DNA of 64,000 bases from an uncultured Bacteroidales bacterium (lineage in GTDB: Bacteria; Bacteroidota; Bacteroidia; Bacteroidales; UBA932). A program made the translations under genes and the position numbers. The notes beneath the pieces are model-generated. The model was not told the origin of the DNA. It searched no databases and saw only the letters and a program-made list of their open reading frames with translations. The stretch is taken from assembly GCA_900545245.1 (NCBI GenBank), contig UQYV01000016.1:1-64000 (forward strand), read 5' to 3'. Shown here one piece after another: positions 32,549 to 41,589 of the stretch. Numbering within the stretch: the first letter of the stretch is position 1; each line of letters begins with the position of its first letter.

Positions 32549-33763
32549 TCAGTCGCAGATAGCTTCCGCGAGGACAGAGACCGGATGTTTCACAGAGACT
32601 CCGGTCGACATTTCTATCTGCCACTTGCATGTCTCGCAGTCGCAGGCGACAAAATCGGGCCCGACTGCGGCAATCTGCTCGAAGAGCGGCCTTCCGATGG
32701 CCTGGGATACCTCATAATTCTCCTTCTTGAACCCGTATGTTCCAGCAATTCCGCAACAACAGCTCTCCAGTACTGTCAGTTCAACGCCGGGTATCATTTT
32801 AAGGAGTTCGATTGAGAAATATTCCCAGCCAAGTCTTTCGAGATGGCATGGGGTGTGATAGGCAATCCTCGCATGGAAGTCCTTCCGGAAGTTCAGCTTC
32901 TTTCCTTCGGAAATCTTCTTGAATATGAATTTGGTGGCGAGGTCGAGGCTGTCGCGTACCCTTGAATTGTCAATGCCGAGAAGGTGCGGATATTCATCGC
33001 GCATCGTCATAATGCAGGTGGACGAGGCCCCGACGATAGGCGCTCCCGTCTTTTCCACCGTCTTTTCCATAATATTCACATTGTGCCTCGCGTTCTTTGT
33101 CGCGGCCTTTATGAGCCCGTTGGATACCATTGCAATGGAGCAACATCTCTCGTCATCGAGCAGTCCCACTCCGATCCCGAGGGCATTCATAACCTTAACG
33201 AAGTCCTTTCCAAGTTGGGGGTAGTTGTAGTTGACGTAGCAGCCGTGAAAGTAGCTTATCTTTTCTGGGAAAGTTCCTTGGGACGCCGCTGCATTCTTCT
33301 TGAACCATTTCTCGAATGTCTCGCCCGCGTAGTTTGGAAATGTCCTGCGCCTATCAACGCCAACGACGCTGTGCAGAATCTCCTTCACCGGGGTTGTGCG
33401 CAGAAGGGAATTCACGATTCCGGACATGACTGTTGCCAGCCTCCCCATGAGGTCGGTGCTTGCGAGGGCAATTTCGCGCGGCCCGGGGATCTGTTTCCCA
33501 TACCTTATCCTCGCGTTCTGGATGATGTCCGCGACTCTTACTCCCGAAGGACAGGCAACCTCGCAGCGCTTGCAGTTGAGGCAGTATTTCAGTGTCTTGT
33601 CATAGTAGGAACCGTTTTTCAGTCTCAGCCTTTCTCCGTCCGGACCGGCCTGCTTAGGCCCGGGGTAGGCCGGATTTGCAGGTACGACCGGGCAGTAGAC
33701 CGTGCAGATCGTACATTTGAGGCACTGCTCAAAGTTGTTATCGTTCATATCGGTGATTCTCAT
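32549..33763 (-). CDS. glpC: Anaerobic glycerol-3-phosphate dehydrogenase subunit C (GlpC)
   Basis: The 404-residue iron-sulfur subunit anchors the GlpABC complex and passes electrons from glycerol-3-phosphate to menaquinone. Two 4Fe-4S sites are visible (CLKCTICTVYCP and CLNCKRCEVACPSG). Two CCG (cysteine-rich) domains follow, with ISYFHGCYVNY, DERCCSIAMVSNG, YHTPCHLERLG and LESCCCGIAGTYG. It starts 37 bases after the glpB stop, in the usual glpA-glpB-glpC order. Confidence 0.94.
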   Translation of the reverse strand: MRITDMNDNNFEQCLKCTICTVYCPVVPANPAYPGPKQAGPDGERLRLKNGSYYDKTLKYCLNCKRCEVACPSGVRVADIIQNARIRYGKQIPGPREIALASTDLMGRLATVMSGIVNSLLRTTPVKEILHSVVGVDRRRTFPNYAGETFEKWFKKNAAASQGTFPEKISYFHGCYVNYNYPQLGKDFVKVMNALGIGVGLLDDERCCSIAMVSNGLIKAATKNARHNVNIMEKTVEKTGAPIVGASSTCIMTMRDEYPHLLGIDNSRVRDSLDLATKFIFKKISEGKKLNFRKDFHARIAYHTPCHLERLGWEYFSIELLKMIPGVELTVLESCCCGIAGTYGFKKENYEVSQAIGRPLFEQIAAVGPDFVACDCETCKWQIEMSTGVSVKHPVSVLAEAICD

Positions 33764-33800
33764 CTGTTTCCGTGCTTTTGAGTTGTACGTACCTCCCGTG

Positions 33801-35060
33801 TCACACCTTTCCGAGTATAGTGTCCGCCGAATGCAGTGCGGAGCATATGGCTACGCCTCCTCCGCATCCCTCATAAAGAGGGTCGCAGCCTCCGAGTATG
33901 GCTCCCGCGACAAAGAGATTTTCTACTACCTTTCCTTCGTGGCTCGCCCTGAGACCGGCTCCGGATGTTAGTCTCGCCCCGAAGCCCATATAGTTCTGCT
34001 TAGCGAAGAAGTTGTCCGCATCAAACCACCTGCTTCTTTCCGGAAGCGACTCTATGTCAATACCGAGTGCCGGCTCGTATGCCCTTTCCCTGTCTGCCTT
34101 CATTCCGTTGCTGAAAAAGCTTCCGCTTGCGAGAATGAAATCCTTTGCCGCGAAGTCCATGTCGCTGATGTGTGCCGTGCGCACGCTGAGGATGCGGTTT
34201 CCGTCGAACTTTCCGGAAATGACCGTGTCTCCCTTGAACATCTTGCCTCCGGACTTTATGAACAAGTCAGTCAGACCGCGCTGGATTTCGATTCCCGGTA
34301 CGGATGGCGGCATTGTTGCGACGAACCTCACCCGTGTGTTCATCACCTTTCCAAGTTGGATGGCATCTCCTGAATCAGCGAGACTGAATATGGACGGCAG
34401 CACGATGAGGTCTTCCCCGTCATATTTTTCCCTGATTTGGGATACGTATTCCTTGAATGTCGGCCGATCGAGAATTCTTGAAATGTTTGTCGAACGCATC
34501 TCGGTGGGACTTCTGCGTAGCTTTTTCAAGGCTTCGAGGCGTATCGTCACAGTTCTGCACGGGCTTCCGCTGTCTTCGATCCCCTTTGCTATGAACTCTG
34601 TGTTGAAGTCGAGGAATCCGTCGAGGCTGGCGACGAGTGCCCTCCGGCAGAGCGGCTCTTCCGGTGAACTTGTCGTCAAAAGGTCGTCCATTGTCAGAAA
34701 ACAGCGTTTTAGTGAGCCCATAGTGCTGAGCCTGAATATGTTGCAGAGTTCTTCGGGGATATGTGTCCGGCATCCGAAACTTCCGAATGTTTCGACGGCG
34801 CTGCGTAGATAGGCGAGCACTTTTTCCGCCCCAATGACGGAATAAGGGTGTGTCATCGGAAGTTTTTGCATCCCTTCCAGCGGATAGTCCACTTCCGTTC
34901 CGTCAGGAAGCCTATTCAGCAGGTCGAATGCTCCCGACCAGAAGTGCATTGCCGACTGCCCTGTTGATATGAGGGCGCAGTCTTGTCCTGCTCTCTGAAG
35001 CCTTATTCCGGCAAGCAGTCCGGCCAACCCTCCGCCTATTATTATTGTATCAAACTTCAT
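33801..35060 (-). CDS. glpB: Anaerobic glycerol-3-phosphate dehydrogenase subunit B (GlpB)
   Basis: The 419-residue flavoprotein subunit opens with the FAD-binding Rossmann motif MKFDTIIIGGGLAGLLAGIRL and ends with FVAGAILGGCDPLYEGCGGG. I set the start at 35060; the frame runs further upstream into repeat copy D2 without a good start. Length is typical for GlpB. The gap to glpA (116 bases) is mostly filled by that repeat. Confidence 0.93.
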   Translation of the reverse strand: MKFDTIIIGGGLAGLLAGIRLQRAGQDCALISTGQSAMHFWSGAFDLLNRLPDGTEVDYPLEGMQKLPMTHPYSVIGAEKVLAYLRSAVETFGSFGCRTHIPEELCNIFRLSTMGSLKRCFLTMDDLLTTSSPEEPLCRRALVASLDGFLDFNTEFIAKGIEDSGSPCRTVTIRLEALKKLRRSPTEMRSTNISRILDRPTFKEYVSQIREKYDGEDLIVLPSIFSLADSGDAIQLGKVMNTRVRFVATMPPSVPGIEIQRGLTDLFIKSGGKMFKGDTVISGKFDGNRILSVRTAHISDMDFAAKDFILASGSFFSNGMKADRERAYEPALGIDIESLPERSRWFDADNFFAKQNYMGFGARLTSGAGLRASHEGKVVENLFVAGAILGGCDPLYEGCGGGVAICSALHSADTILGKV

Positions 35061-35108
35061 TGTATATTGTTCCTTATCAATTTGAATCAGATTTTTGAGG
35101 ATAGATTC

Positions 35109-35172
35109 CTTTTTGAAGAGAGAGTGTACTGGAGTACTCGACCGATGAAAAAATGAATATATACCAAAAAGA
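35109..35172 (+). repeat. Copy D2 of the GTGTAC-palindrome element
   Basis: It reads TTTTTGAAGAGAGAGTGTAC, TGGAGTACTCGACCGATGAA, AAAATGAATAT and then CCAAAAAGA. It aligns with copy D3 upstream of pdxA over about 64 bases with one short length difference. It lies between glpA and glpB. Confidence 0.8.
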
Positions 35173-35176
35173 TGGT

Positions 35177-36694
35177 TCAAATTTCATGGGTGTAGATCCA
35201 TTGGGTATATTCATTCTCTCGTAGCGAATCGCCCCAGCAAATAGGGCAGATGCCTTTCCATCTTTCGTTCATGAAAGTTTTCAGATCCTCTTTCGCGCGC
35301 GTTGGGTTTTCTTTCTTTCGGGCAATCAACCCGGCACCGCGGCAGGCACAAAGTTCTCCCTGGCAGGTCCCCATTCCGAGCCTCGTGCGCCGTCGCAGGT
35401 CAATCATGTTCGTTACCTGAAGGTTGTCAATCGCGTTTTCGGCCTTGTGTAGGGAAACTTTCTCGCATTCGCAGATGAGGCTTCCGCATTTGTCCTCATT
35501 CGCGGATGCCGCCCGTTCCTCCGGTGCGGAACCCGGAAGTGGACGTCTGGCCGTTACGCAACCGCGGCGGATGTCCAACTTTTTGCAGACAAGGTCGGTT
35601 GCCCACTCTGCCATAAGTCTGTAAGTCATCAGCTTCCCGCCTGTGATTGTTATGAATCCGGCAATCCCGTCACGCTTTTCGTGGTCGAGCAGCACGATGC
35701 CGCGGCTGATGTTGCGTCCTGAAGGATCATTGTCCGCTGCGACAAGAGGGCGCACGCCGCAGTAGGCACGGATGATGCGGGTCTGAGCAAGCACAGGAGA
35801 GAGCTTCTGGCCTTCTTCGAGCAGAACTTTCACCTCTTCAGGTGTGACGCGGAGTTTGTCCACCTCTTCTAATCCAACTCTGTCGGACGTTGTTCCTATT
35901 AGTGAGATGGTCTCTCCTGGCACAAGTATGTCGGCGTTTGCCGGCTTGCGACAGCGGTTTATGACGACATTGTTCACGCGGTGCCCGAAAATCAGCAGTG
36001 AGCCCTTTGCTGGGAACATCGTGATGCTGGCTCCGGCCATCTGTGCGATGCCCTGACCCCAAATGCCTCCTGCATTGACCGTGACAGGGGCATAGAACGT
36101 GTCCACCTCGCCTGTGCGCTTATTTTTGATTTTCACGCCCTTGACTATGTTCCCTTCCTTGACAATCCCAAGCACCTCGCTGTAGGTGAGCACTTTCGCT
36201 CCGTGGAGTTTTGCATCGGTCATGTTCGCGGCCGTGAGCCTGAACGGATCAATGGCTCCGTCTGGGACAACGACGGCTCCGATAAGGGATGGATTTACGG
36301 ACGGCTCCATCGCAATGGCTTCCTTCGGGTCAATCACCCTTGCCTTGATTCCGGCCTTGTGGCAGGCCTCTACAAACTTCGCCTGATAGCCGAGGTCGTC
36401 TTCCGGCAGGGTGATGAAAAGCCCTTCTGTCTTTTCGACGCAGCCTCGTGCAATCTTCTTGAGAATCATATTCTCCTTGATACATTCGGATGCGGATTCT
36501 GCATCGTTCACGGCATATCTGGCACCACTGTGCAGCAGTCCGTGATTTCTTCCTGTCGCGCCTGTCGCGATGTCATTCCTTTCAAGAAGCAGAACTTTCA
36601 GCCCGCGGAGCGCACAATCTCTTGCTGTGCCTGCGCCCGTGGCTCCACCACCGATAATGATGACATCAAACTCATTATTTCTAAGTTTGTTCAT
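35177..36694 (-). CDS. glpA: Anaerobic glycerol-3-phosphate dehydrogenase subunit A (GlpA)
   Basis: This 505-residue catalytic FAD subunit oxidises sn-glycerol-3-phosphate to dihydroxyacetone phosphate. It shows the FAD motif FDVIIIGGGATGAGTARDCA, HGLLHSGARY, VNAGGIWGQ and TGGKLMTYRLMAEWATD. At the C-terminus is a BFD-like [2Fe-2S] domain with CGSLICECE and GMGTCQGELCACR. It leads a glpABC operon. A -7 box (TATTTTTG, minus strand, 36795-36802) lies about 100 bases upstream, in the gap that separates it from the GntP gene, so it may be transcribed separately from the glycan locus. Confidence 0.94.
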   Translation of the reverse strand: MNKLRNNEFDVIIIGGGATGAGTARDCALRGLKVLLLERNDIATGATGRNHGLLHSGARYAVNDAESASECIKENMILKKIARGCVEKTEGLFITLPEDDLGYQAKFVEACHKAGIKARVIDPKEAIAMEPSVNPSLIGAVVVPDGAIDPFRLTAANMTDAKLHGAKVLTYSEVLGIVKEGNIVKGVKIKNKRTGEVDTFYAPVTVNAGGIWGQGIAQMAGASITMFPAKGSLLIFGHRVNNVVINRCRKPANADILVPGETISLIGTTSDRVGLEEVDKLRVTPEEVKVLLEEGQKLSPVLAQTRIIRAYCGVRPLVAADNDPSGRNISRGIVLLDHEKRDGIAGFITITGGKLMTYRLMAEWATDLVCKKLDIRRGCVTARRPLPGSAPEERAASANEDKCGSLICECEKVSLHKAENAIDNLQVTNMIDLRRRTRLGMGTCQGELCACRGAGLIARKKENPTRAKEDLKTFMNERWKGICPICWGDSLRENEYTQWIYTHEI

Positions 36695-36794
36695 ACTGAC
36701 TTCAGTTTCCTACAAAAAACCAATCTGAGCCCGGTTGATGCCCGTGTTTTTCTATGTGTTCGCAGTTTTCCGGCATTTCGGAGAAAAAGCAATG

Positions 36795-36802
36795 CAAAAA
36801 TA
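36795..36802 (-). promoter_or_regulatory. Candidate -7 box for glpABC
   Basis: On the minus strand this reads TATTTTTG. It would start transcription near 36787, giving a leader of about 90 bases before glpA. The whole gap from 36695 to 36876 holds no gene. Confidence 0.4.
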
Positions 36803-36876
36803 ATATTTTTTTTGCCTGTTACCAATTTGGTCGGGTCAATGAGCGGAATGTCGCTGAGTATTAATAATTCTTGTTT

Positions 36877-38151
36877 TTAACCCATAATTGTTGCGCTGAG
36901 AAAACTCAGTCCCGTGAGCAGCAGTCCGGTGAGGCTTTCGTAGGGAATCAGACGGAGTCTTTCCTTGATGTCCAGCCCTACACTGCCGGCGGTCGCGTGG
37001 AAGAATGAGCCGTGCGGGAGGTGGTCTATGACTGTGGCGCTTGCGTTTGTGAGGGCTGCGCTCCACAGAGGGCTTGCTCCTGTGGCGAGGACTGCCGGAC
37101 TGAAGGAGGCGGAGGAAATTGTCGCTCCTGCTGTGGTGGAGGCTGTTGCCGCTGTCATCAGAATGCTGGAAACCATTGCGAGGAGGTAGCCGGCAGTGTT
37201 TCCGTCAAGTGAAGACATTGCTCCCGAGCTAAGCGCCGAAATCAGAACATCCTTTATGGACGAAGCCTTGATTATTCCGGCGATTGTTCCCGTAGCCACC
37301 AACAGAATCGCAACGCCGGACATCTTTTCCAGTCCGTAGGAAAGGCAACTGGCGGTTTCGCGCCATTTCCTAGTGGCGAGAATACCCGCGAACCCTCCGA
37401 GAGGGAGAGCGACCGCCGGGTCTATTGCTATTCCGAAAAGCGGACGGAGCGACAGAAGAATCACTGCCGTGAGCGGTCCGGTGATGGATGCGAGGAAAGA
37501 CGGCAGCTTTTCCCCGGGGCTTGAAGTCTGGTCGGCATAGCTTGTCACAGTCTGTCTTTCCGGGATGAAAGGTATAACCAGATAGACGATTACCAGCAGA
37601 GTGATGACGGCCGGGATTATGTTCGCCGCCATCACAGAGGGAAGGCTTGCCGCGTAGTTTTCCGCAGCTACAATCGTGTTCGGATTGGGAGAGATGACAT
37701 TTCCGCATTTGCCTCCCGCAATCATCGCAAGCAGCACCTTTGGCAGCGGGAGTTTCAAATCCTTTTGGAGCGAAATCGCTATTGGAGCGACAGTTATGAC
37801 CGCCACATCCACGAAAACTCCGGCTCCGCAGAGAATCATCGTCGAAATCGCGAGTGCCGTATAGACCTGTTTCTTACCGAGTTTGCGGACTATGCTTGAG
37901 GATATCGAATCTGCCGCTCCCGTTTTGATGAGAACTCCCGAAAGCACGCCTGCCGCAAGAATGCGAAGAATAGCCGGGGATATGTCCTTTATGCCCGAAA
38001 TCATCGCCTCCACCGTTCCGGTCATTCCCCAGCCGGAGAGCAGACCGCCCAGAAGTGCTCCCGCCATAAGGCTGTAGACAGGAGATATTTTCTTGATTAT
38101 CATTATGATTACGATAACAAGAGCTATGACTGATGCAATGGCGCTGTTCAT
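36877..38151 (-). CDS. GntP-family permease
   Basis: The 424-residue polytopic membrane protein resembles GntP-family importers of gluconate and related sugar acids, with the motif KCGNVISPNPNTIVAAENYA, repeated hydrophobic segments and the terminal stretch GASPLWSAALTNASATVIDHLPHGSFFH. It is the last gene of the glycan locus. Its start overlaps the stop of the glycerate kinase gene by 4 bases, so glycerate is the natural guess for its substrate. Confidence 0.88.
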   Translation of the reverse strand: MNSAIASVIALVIVIIMIIKKISPVYSLMAGALLGGLLSGWGMTGTVEAMISGIKDISPAILRILAAGVLSGVLIKTGAADSISSSIVRKLGKKQVYTALAISTMILCGAGVFVDVAVITVAPIAISLQKDLKLPLPKVLLAMIAGGKCGNVISPNPNTIVAAENYAASLPSVMAANIIPAVITLLVIVYLVIPFIPERQTVTSYADQTSSPGEKLPSFLASITGPLTAVILLSLRPLFGIAIDPAVALPLGGFAGILATRKWRETASCLSYGLEKMSGVAILLVATGTIAGIIKASSIKDVLISALSSGAMSSLDGNTAGYLLAMVSSILMTAATASTTAGATISSASFSPAVLATGASPLWSAALTNASATVIDHLPHGSFFHATAGSVGLDIKERLRLIPYESLTGLLLTGLSFLSATIMG

Positions 38152-39290
38152 TTCGACTGATTTTTAAATATTCCTGCGACATTGAAGGCTGTGCGTCGCA
38201 AATTCTCCCTTGCCTTGTCTTCCTTCATCGCTTCTTCGAGACTGCAAGGTCCCGGAACAATCGGAAATACCGCTGCAAAATCCGATTCCTCCAAAAGGGC
38301 TGCGTCTTCGACCTTGCCGCAAAGAACCACCACAGGGATGTCAATTCTTGAGGCATAGGCTAAAACTCCCGCAGGGGTCTTGCCCTTGAGAGTCTGGCTG
38401 TCAGTTTTGCCTTCGCCGGTGATGACAAGCGACGCTCCTTCAATCTTTTTGCTGAAATCCACCGCATCGAGCACCATATCGACTCCCGGCTTGAGCTCCG
38501 CTCCGAGAAAGGCGCTGAATGCCCCTCCTAGTCCTCCGGCCGCGCCGCTTCCTGGCATAGAGTGCAGGGAAATGCCCTTGCTGCGTTCTACCAAATCCGC
38601 AAAACTGCGCATACCCTTTTCCAATTCCTCCACGGCCTCCGGGTCAGCTCCTTTTTGAGGCGCGAAAACCCTTGTGGCACCCTCCGGACCGCAGAACGGT
38701 GTGTCCACGTCACAGGCGACGGTGAACCGGCAGTCTGCCAATTCCTCTGCCACTCCGCTGCAGTCAATCTCCGCGATTTTCCCCAGTGAAGCACCGCATC
38801 CTTCAAGATGCCGTCCTTCCTTGTCCAGAAAACGAAATCCGAGGGCGGAAAGCATACCTGTGCCGCCGTCGTTGGTGGCGCTTCCTCCAATGCCGACGAG
38901 AAACTTGCGGCAGCCCCGGCGGATTGCGTCCAAAATCATCTCTCCGGTGCCGAAAGTGCTTGTCAGCAGGGGATTGCGTTCTTCTTTAGAAATCAGGGGG
39001 AGCCCGCTTGCCTGGGACATCTCGATAATGGCTGTCCCGCCTTCTGCGATTGCATATTCAGTCACTACACTCTCTCCGAGCGGCCCCCTGACTTTGACTC
39101 TTAAAACTTCTCCGGAAAGTGCCCCGCAGAGCGCCTCTGTCGTTCCTTCGCCTCCGTCGGCAACCGGAACAACAATAACCTCAGACTCAGGCAAGGCCTT
39201 CCTCACTCCGCAGGCGATGGCATTCCCTGCCTCCATTGAAGATAGAGAACCTTTGAATGAATCAGTTGCTATGACGATTTTCTTAAACAT
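38148..39290 (-). CDS. Glycerate kinase
   Basis: The 380-residue protein is a glycerate 2-kinase of the GarK/GlxK family. It shows the N-terminal IVIATDSFKGSLSSMEAGNA, VPVADGGEGTTEAL, GIGGSATNDGGTGMLSALG, PGSGAAGGLGGAF and TGEGKTDSQTLKGKTP motifs. It phosphorylates glycerate for entry to lower glycolysis. It overlaps the GH89 gene upstream by 8 bases and the GntP gene downstream by 4, so it is an integral member of the glycan operon rather than a neighbour. Confidence 0.93.
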   Translation of the reverse strand: MFKKIVIATDSFKGSLSSMEAGNAIACGVRKALPESEVIVVPVADGGEGTTEALCGALSGEVLRVKVRGPLGESVVTEYAIAEGGTAIIEMSQASGLPLISKEERNPLLTSTFGTGEMILDAIRRGCRKFLVGIGGSATNDGGTGMLSALGFRFLDKEGRHLEGCGASLGKIAEIDCSGVAEELADCRFTVACDVDTPFCGPEGATRVFAPQKGADPEAVEELEKGMRSFADLVERSKGISLHSMPGSGAAGGLGGAFSAFLGAELKPGVDMVLDAVDFSKKIEGASLVITGEGKTDSQTLKGKTPAGVLAYASRIDIPVVVLCGKVEDAALLEESDFAAVFPIVPGPCSLEEAMKEDKARENLRRTAFNVAGIFKNQSK

Positions 39291-41589
39291 AAGCTTTTTC
39301 CGCTGCTTTATACTCTTTGTCGTCGGCGAGTTCGTCTAATTTCTCACCATATATTTCCATAATCCTTTTGCAGGCTTCGATTTCGTCGCCTACAGCCTCT
39401 TCAGGATACTTTTCATTCGAGAAGGTCCATTCCCATTCGAAGTCCTTGCATCTTTCTTCAAAAGCCTTGAAGTCAAACTCCTCTCCTTTTTCGAGGGCAG
39501 AGATTGTCTCGTTGAAGAACATCTCCCAGCGTTTGTGGTAATATCCCGACATCATTCCGTTCCACTGTCTGCAGGCGTAGTCTTTGATTCGGCAGTTGCG
39601 GTCGCCCCAGCAGCCGATGAGATTGCGGGCGTTGTGTTCGTAGAGATTCTTTTCCTCCTGCGTTTTGCCCATTCTGCGTGCGTCGCCGAGCCAGCGTCCA
39701 AGAAGAAATTCTTCCCTTGTGCCGAGCAGCTTTTCGAGTTCGTCGATGAGAGTGAGGAACTCCCCGGATGCGGTCTTATATGCCTGAATATCACCGTATT
39801 TGAATGCCCGGGCCGCGTTCTGCTGAAGAACGGATGCGTAGTCGGCGAGCACCTGGCGGGTGAGGTCTACGATGTCGTAGCGGAAGCCGTCGCTTGAAGA
39901 GAGGGCGTCGCAGCAAGAGAGGAGTTTTTTCCAGGCGGCCACGAGCTCTTCACTTCTGTAGCATTTTTTCGTGTTTGTCGTTCCACCAGGATTTATCTTG
40001 AAATTCGGACGTCCCGTGATGATGGATTCGTGCCCACCGTTATTCGTTGTGTTCTCATAAGCCGTCGAGAATATAATCTCCCAGGCCTTTTGCGCGTCTT
40101 CGTTTTCTTGTCCGTAACGTTCAGAAAGATAATTCTTTATAAATGAATCTATCTCGATAGGGGAGTCTCTCCAGACATTTTCGAGCATCAGGGCGAAAAT
40201 CGCAGGATTCTGGTTTATGCCTTCCATCGTGAGGCCGATTCCGCTGAATTTGCCCCTCTCAGGCCTTGTCAGAGTCGATGCCGGGTCGTTTGCCACTCGG
40301 GAGGCGTTTCCGGAAAGTACAATGTTCTGACCGAAGTTCTGGAGCATACACCAAATCCACGGTTTGCCGTAATAGGCTTCTGTTCTCTCCCAAACCGGAT
40401 GGCGCTCGCTCCAAAGGTCGAGAATCACCATTCCGTCGTCCGGTACGGCTCCCAGAAGCGCCTGTATCTGAGGCTCGTGCCAATAATCCCTTTCGTGGTA
40501 GAAAAGCCATCCCTGCATAAGCCAGACAGCCTTTGGGTCGGCGGCTCTCATTGAGTTGAAGAGCTTCGAGCTTATTGCGCTGAGGTAGCTTGTGTCGCTG
40601 GTCTGCGGCCTGTTTTCGTTGAATGTATCGGCGGAATAGATGTGGTTGGTCCCGTAGATGCGGGCCTGTTCTTCGATGAACAGGCGTCCTATTTCGGTGA
40701 ACATCTCTTCACCAGGGTCGAGAACTGAAACCTCCGGAAAATTCACCCAGGAGCCTGTGCTGATTTTTGCCTCCGGGAATTTGTCCTTGAATGCCGGCGG
40801 CATGTGTCCGGTGAATGCCGGAAGAACCGGGGTCATTCCGAGTGAACGCTCTGCGTAGAGTATTTTCTTTGCGAGCTTTTCCTGCTTTTTCATGCAGCTT
40901 TGAGGAAGCGGGCCGCCCCATCCGTCGAGATTGCCCATCCAGAACCAGTTGTAGTAAGCCGGTCCGCTGAAGAAGGACTCCAGCTCGCTGTCGCTGAATC
41001 CGAGCTTGTTATAGACCCTTTTCCAGACTGAGTTCTGACCGGTGAGGGCGAGCGGCATATTGATTCCGTTCAATGCCATCCAGTCGATTTCCTGCTGCCA
41101 TCTGTCGAAGTCCCACCAACTTATCGAGTAATTGAATGTGCAGTAGTTCAGGTAGTAACGCCATTTGTAAGGTGATGTCTTGGCGGTTTTTTCTTCCGGA
41201 AGCGGAAGTGTCTCCGGAAGTGCGCAGCTGTTTCCGCACCAGCTCCGGTGGGATCCGCAAAAGTCTCGCAGATAGTGCCCGAGGGCGCTCGCTATGCTGA
41301 CACCGTTGTTGCCTCCAAGTACGATTTTTCCGTTTTCTGCGCTGAACTCGAAGTAGTCGAGACTGTCCTGGCGTTCCGGAAGAAGACGGAGTTCAAATTC
41401 GGAAGACCTGCCTCCTGTCACACGGTCAACGAGGGAGCGGACCGCCTCAATCTGTTCTTTTTCTGTAAATATGGTCTGTGTCGCCTTGTCCGTGCCGCAG
41501 CCGGCAATAGCTGAAGCGACAAGTGTCAATGTCGTGAAAATTATGGCTGCGCGTGATATCCGCATCATCCCGAATGTGCTACTTTTCAT
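39283..41589 (-). CDS. GH89 alpha-N-acetylglucosaminidase lipoprotein
   Basis: The 768-residue protein has a lipoprotein signal (LVASAIAGC, Cys 31) and the full NAGLU/GH89 architecture: an N-terminal domain, a catalytic barrel with WRYYLNYCTFNYSISWWDF and WMALNGINMPLALTGQ, and a helical C-terminal domain. Likely catalytic glutamates lie in YSADTFNENRP (about residue 325) and GLTMEGINQNP (about residue 455). It should release alpha-linked GlcNAc, a cap found on heparan sulfate, gastric mucin and some bacterial polymers. The ATG overlaps the end of the upstream GH89 gene by 11 bases, suggesting coupled translation. Confidence 0.92.
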   Translation of the reverse strand: MKSSTFGMMRISRAAIIFTTLTLVASAIAGCGTDKATQTIFTEKEQIEAVRSLVDRVTGGRSSEFELRLLPERQDSLDYFEFSAENGKIVLGGNNGVSIASALGHYLRDFCGSHRSWCGNSCALPETLPLPEEKTAKTSPYKWRYYLNYCTFNYSISWWDFDRWQQEIDWMALNGINMPLALTGQNSVWKRVYNKLGFSDSELESFFSGPAYYNWFWMGNLDGWGGPLPQSCMKKQEKLAKKILYAERSLGMTPVLPAFTGHMPPAFKDKFPEAKISTGSWVNFPEVSVLDPGEEMFTEIGRLFIEEQARIYGTNHIYSADTFNENRPQTSDTSYLSAISSKLFNSMRAADPKAVWLMQGWLFYHERDYWHEPQIQALLGAVPDDGMVILDLWSERHPVWERTEAYYGKPWIWCMLQNFGQNIVLSGNASRVANDPASTLTRPERGKFSGIGLTMEGINQNPAIFALMLENVWRDSPIEIDSFIKNYLSERYGQENEDAQKAWEIIFSTAYENTTNNGGHESIITGRPNFKINPGGTTNTKKCYRSEELVAAWKKLLSCCDALSSSDGFRYDIVDLTRQVLADYASVLQQNAARAFKYGDIQAYKTASGEFLTLIDELEKLLGTREEFLLGRWLGDARRMGKTQEEKNLYEHNARNLIGCWGDRNCRIKDYACRQWNGMMSGYYHKRWEMFFNETISALEKGEEFDFKAFEERCKDFEWEWTFSNEKYPEEAVGDEIEACKRIMEIYGEKLDELADDKEYKAAEKAYV

